64,000 nucleotides of DNA, taken from Arthrobacter sp. C2 (lineage in GTDB: Bacteria; Actinomycetota; Actinomycetes; Actinomycetales; Micrococcaceae). This document shows positions 63,438 through 64,000 of this stretch, piece by piece. Position 1 is the first letter of the stretch, and every line of letters begins with the position of its first letter. The stretch spans positions 1,674,001 through 1,738,000 of the forward strand of contig CP042428.1 in NCBI GenBank assembly GCA_024207135.1, written 5' to 3'. Position numbers and translations under genes: made by a program. The notes under the pieces were generated by a model. The model made no database searches. It saw only the letters and a list, made by a program, of their open reading frames with translations, and was not told the DNA's origin.

Positions 63438-64000
63438 ATGTCTGACAACAACACCCCAACCACTTTCAAGGCATCAGGCGTGGACATCCGCGGCCTGCAC
63501 AAGTCCTACGGCGACAACGAAGTCCTCAAGGGCATTGACCTGGAGGTCAAGCCCGGAGAAGTCGTATGCCTCATCGGACCCTCGGGTTCGGGGAAATCGA
63601 CCTTGCTGCGCTGCGTCAACCTCTTGGAGAAGCCGAATGCCGGCGTCATCCACGTCGGCGGATTCGACGCCACCGACCTCGACGTGAACCTGGACAAGAT
63701 GCGCCAGAAAGTTGGCATGGTATTCCAGCAGTTCAACCTGTTCCCGCACCTGACGGTGCTGCAGAACTGCACGATCGCGCAGACCAAGGTGCTCAAGCGC
63801 CCTGCCGCCCAGGCCCAGGAAACGGCCCGGAAGAACCTGACCCGCGTGGGGCTCGGGGACTTCGGCGACCGCTACCCCGACCAGCTCTCCGGCGGCCAGC
63901 AGCAGCGGGTGGCCATCGCCCGTGCGCTGTCGATGGATCCGACCTTGATGCTCTTTGACGAGCCGACCTCGGCGTTGGACCCGGAGACCGTTGGCGAGGT
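63438..64000 (+). CDS. Amino-acid ABC transporter ATPase, 5' part (runs off right edge)
   Basis: 187 residues visible. Walker [15 protein letters not shown]-loop [12 protein letters not shown], signature [15 protein letters not shown], Walker [15 protein letters not shown]. It powers the importer; the C-terminal end lies beyond 64000. Confidence 0.95.
   Translation, partial: MSDNNTPTTFKASGVDIRGLHKSYGDNEVLKGIDLEVKPGEVVCLIGPSGSGKSTLLRCVNLLEKPNAGVIHVGGFDATDLDVNLDKMRQKVGMVFQQFNLFPHLTVLQNCTIAQTKVLKRPAAQAQETARKNLTRVGLGDFGDRYPDQLSGGQQQRVAIARALSMDPTLMLFDEPTSALDPETVGE

Overview
The window is about 64 kb of high-GC DNA, densely packed with genes on both strands, from an actinobacterium of the Micrococcaceae (Arthrobacter / Paeniglutamicibacter type). 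Supporting evidence is a mycothiol synthase (mshD) next to an OmpR-type GlnR-like regulator, a menaquinone cluster (menF, menG, polyprenyl diphosphate synthase), FprA-type ferredoxin reductase, EfeUOB, FurA-KatA, GC-rich codon use and many apparently leaderless genes (a TANNNT -10 box followed 6-7 nt later by the start codon). This is a chromosomal housekeeping region: I see no insertion sequence, prophage, CRISPR array or rRNA.

Layout. 1-2.5 kb: three PspC-domain proteins (the first cut by the left edge) resembling an envelope-stress module. 2.7-7.4 kb: pfkA, a GNAT protein, a YgfZ-family protein, a nitrobindin-like protein and small membrane proteins. 7.4-12.6 kb: glnR-like regulator, mshD, ppk1, a MutT1-like Nudix/phosphatase fusion. 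13-15.3 kb: an orphan ~12-TM membrane protein with a YtrA-type GntR regulator and a 12-bp inverted-repeat operator. 15.4-18.4 kb: thyA-folA-small membrane protein, then an Escherichia-type asd. 18.4-26.2 kb (minus strand): winged-helix protein, murB, MFS, two MaoC/HadAB-like dehydratase halves, DUF2797, and a MinD/ParA-like ATPase with a very long Ala/Pro/Lys-rich N-terminus. 26.4-29.7 kb: two DedA genes among tRNA-Thr, tRNA-Met and a second identical tRNA-Thr, then a gene-free 0.9 kb. 29.7-33.6 kb: DEAD-box helicase, a MOSC protein and a CstR-like regulator. 33.7-40.7 kb: amidohydrolase, metB-cbs (transsulfuration), AlkA-like glycosylase, thioredoxin, tRNA-Tyr, YajQ. 40.8-48.8 kb: efeUOB ferrous-iron uptake/DyP, htpX, MFS, furA-katA. 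49-57 kb: fprA, rarD, gabT, metSP transporter and a divergent PucR regulator. 57-61.6 kb: SUKH-like and HIT proteins and the menaquinone genes. 61.7-64 kb: an amino-acid ABC importer, cut by the right edge.

Themes. Several gene groups serve redox, thiol and iron balance (mshD, cbs/metB, trxA, CstR-like/MOSC, efeUOB, furA-katA, fprA, menaquinone). The less usual points are the regulator-operator pairs that can be read directly from the sequence: YtrA-type GntR, CstR-like, GlnR-like direct repeats, and a PucR/NSS/GabT neighbourhood. In addition, three tRNA transcription units share a promoter element, and a terminator-like hairpin lies in the efeU leader. All functions are inferred from recognisable motifs and neighbourhood; no database search was run.
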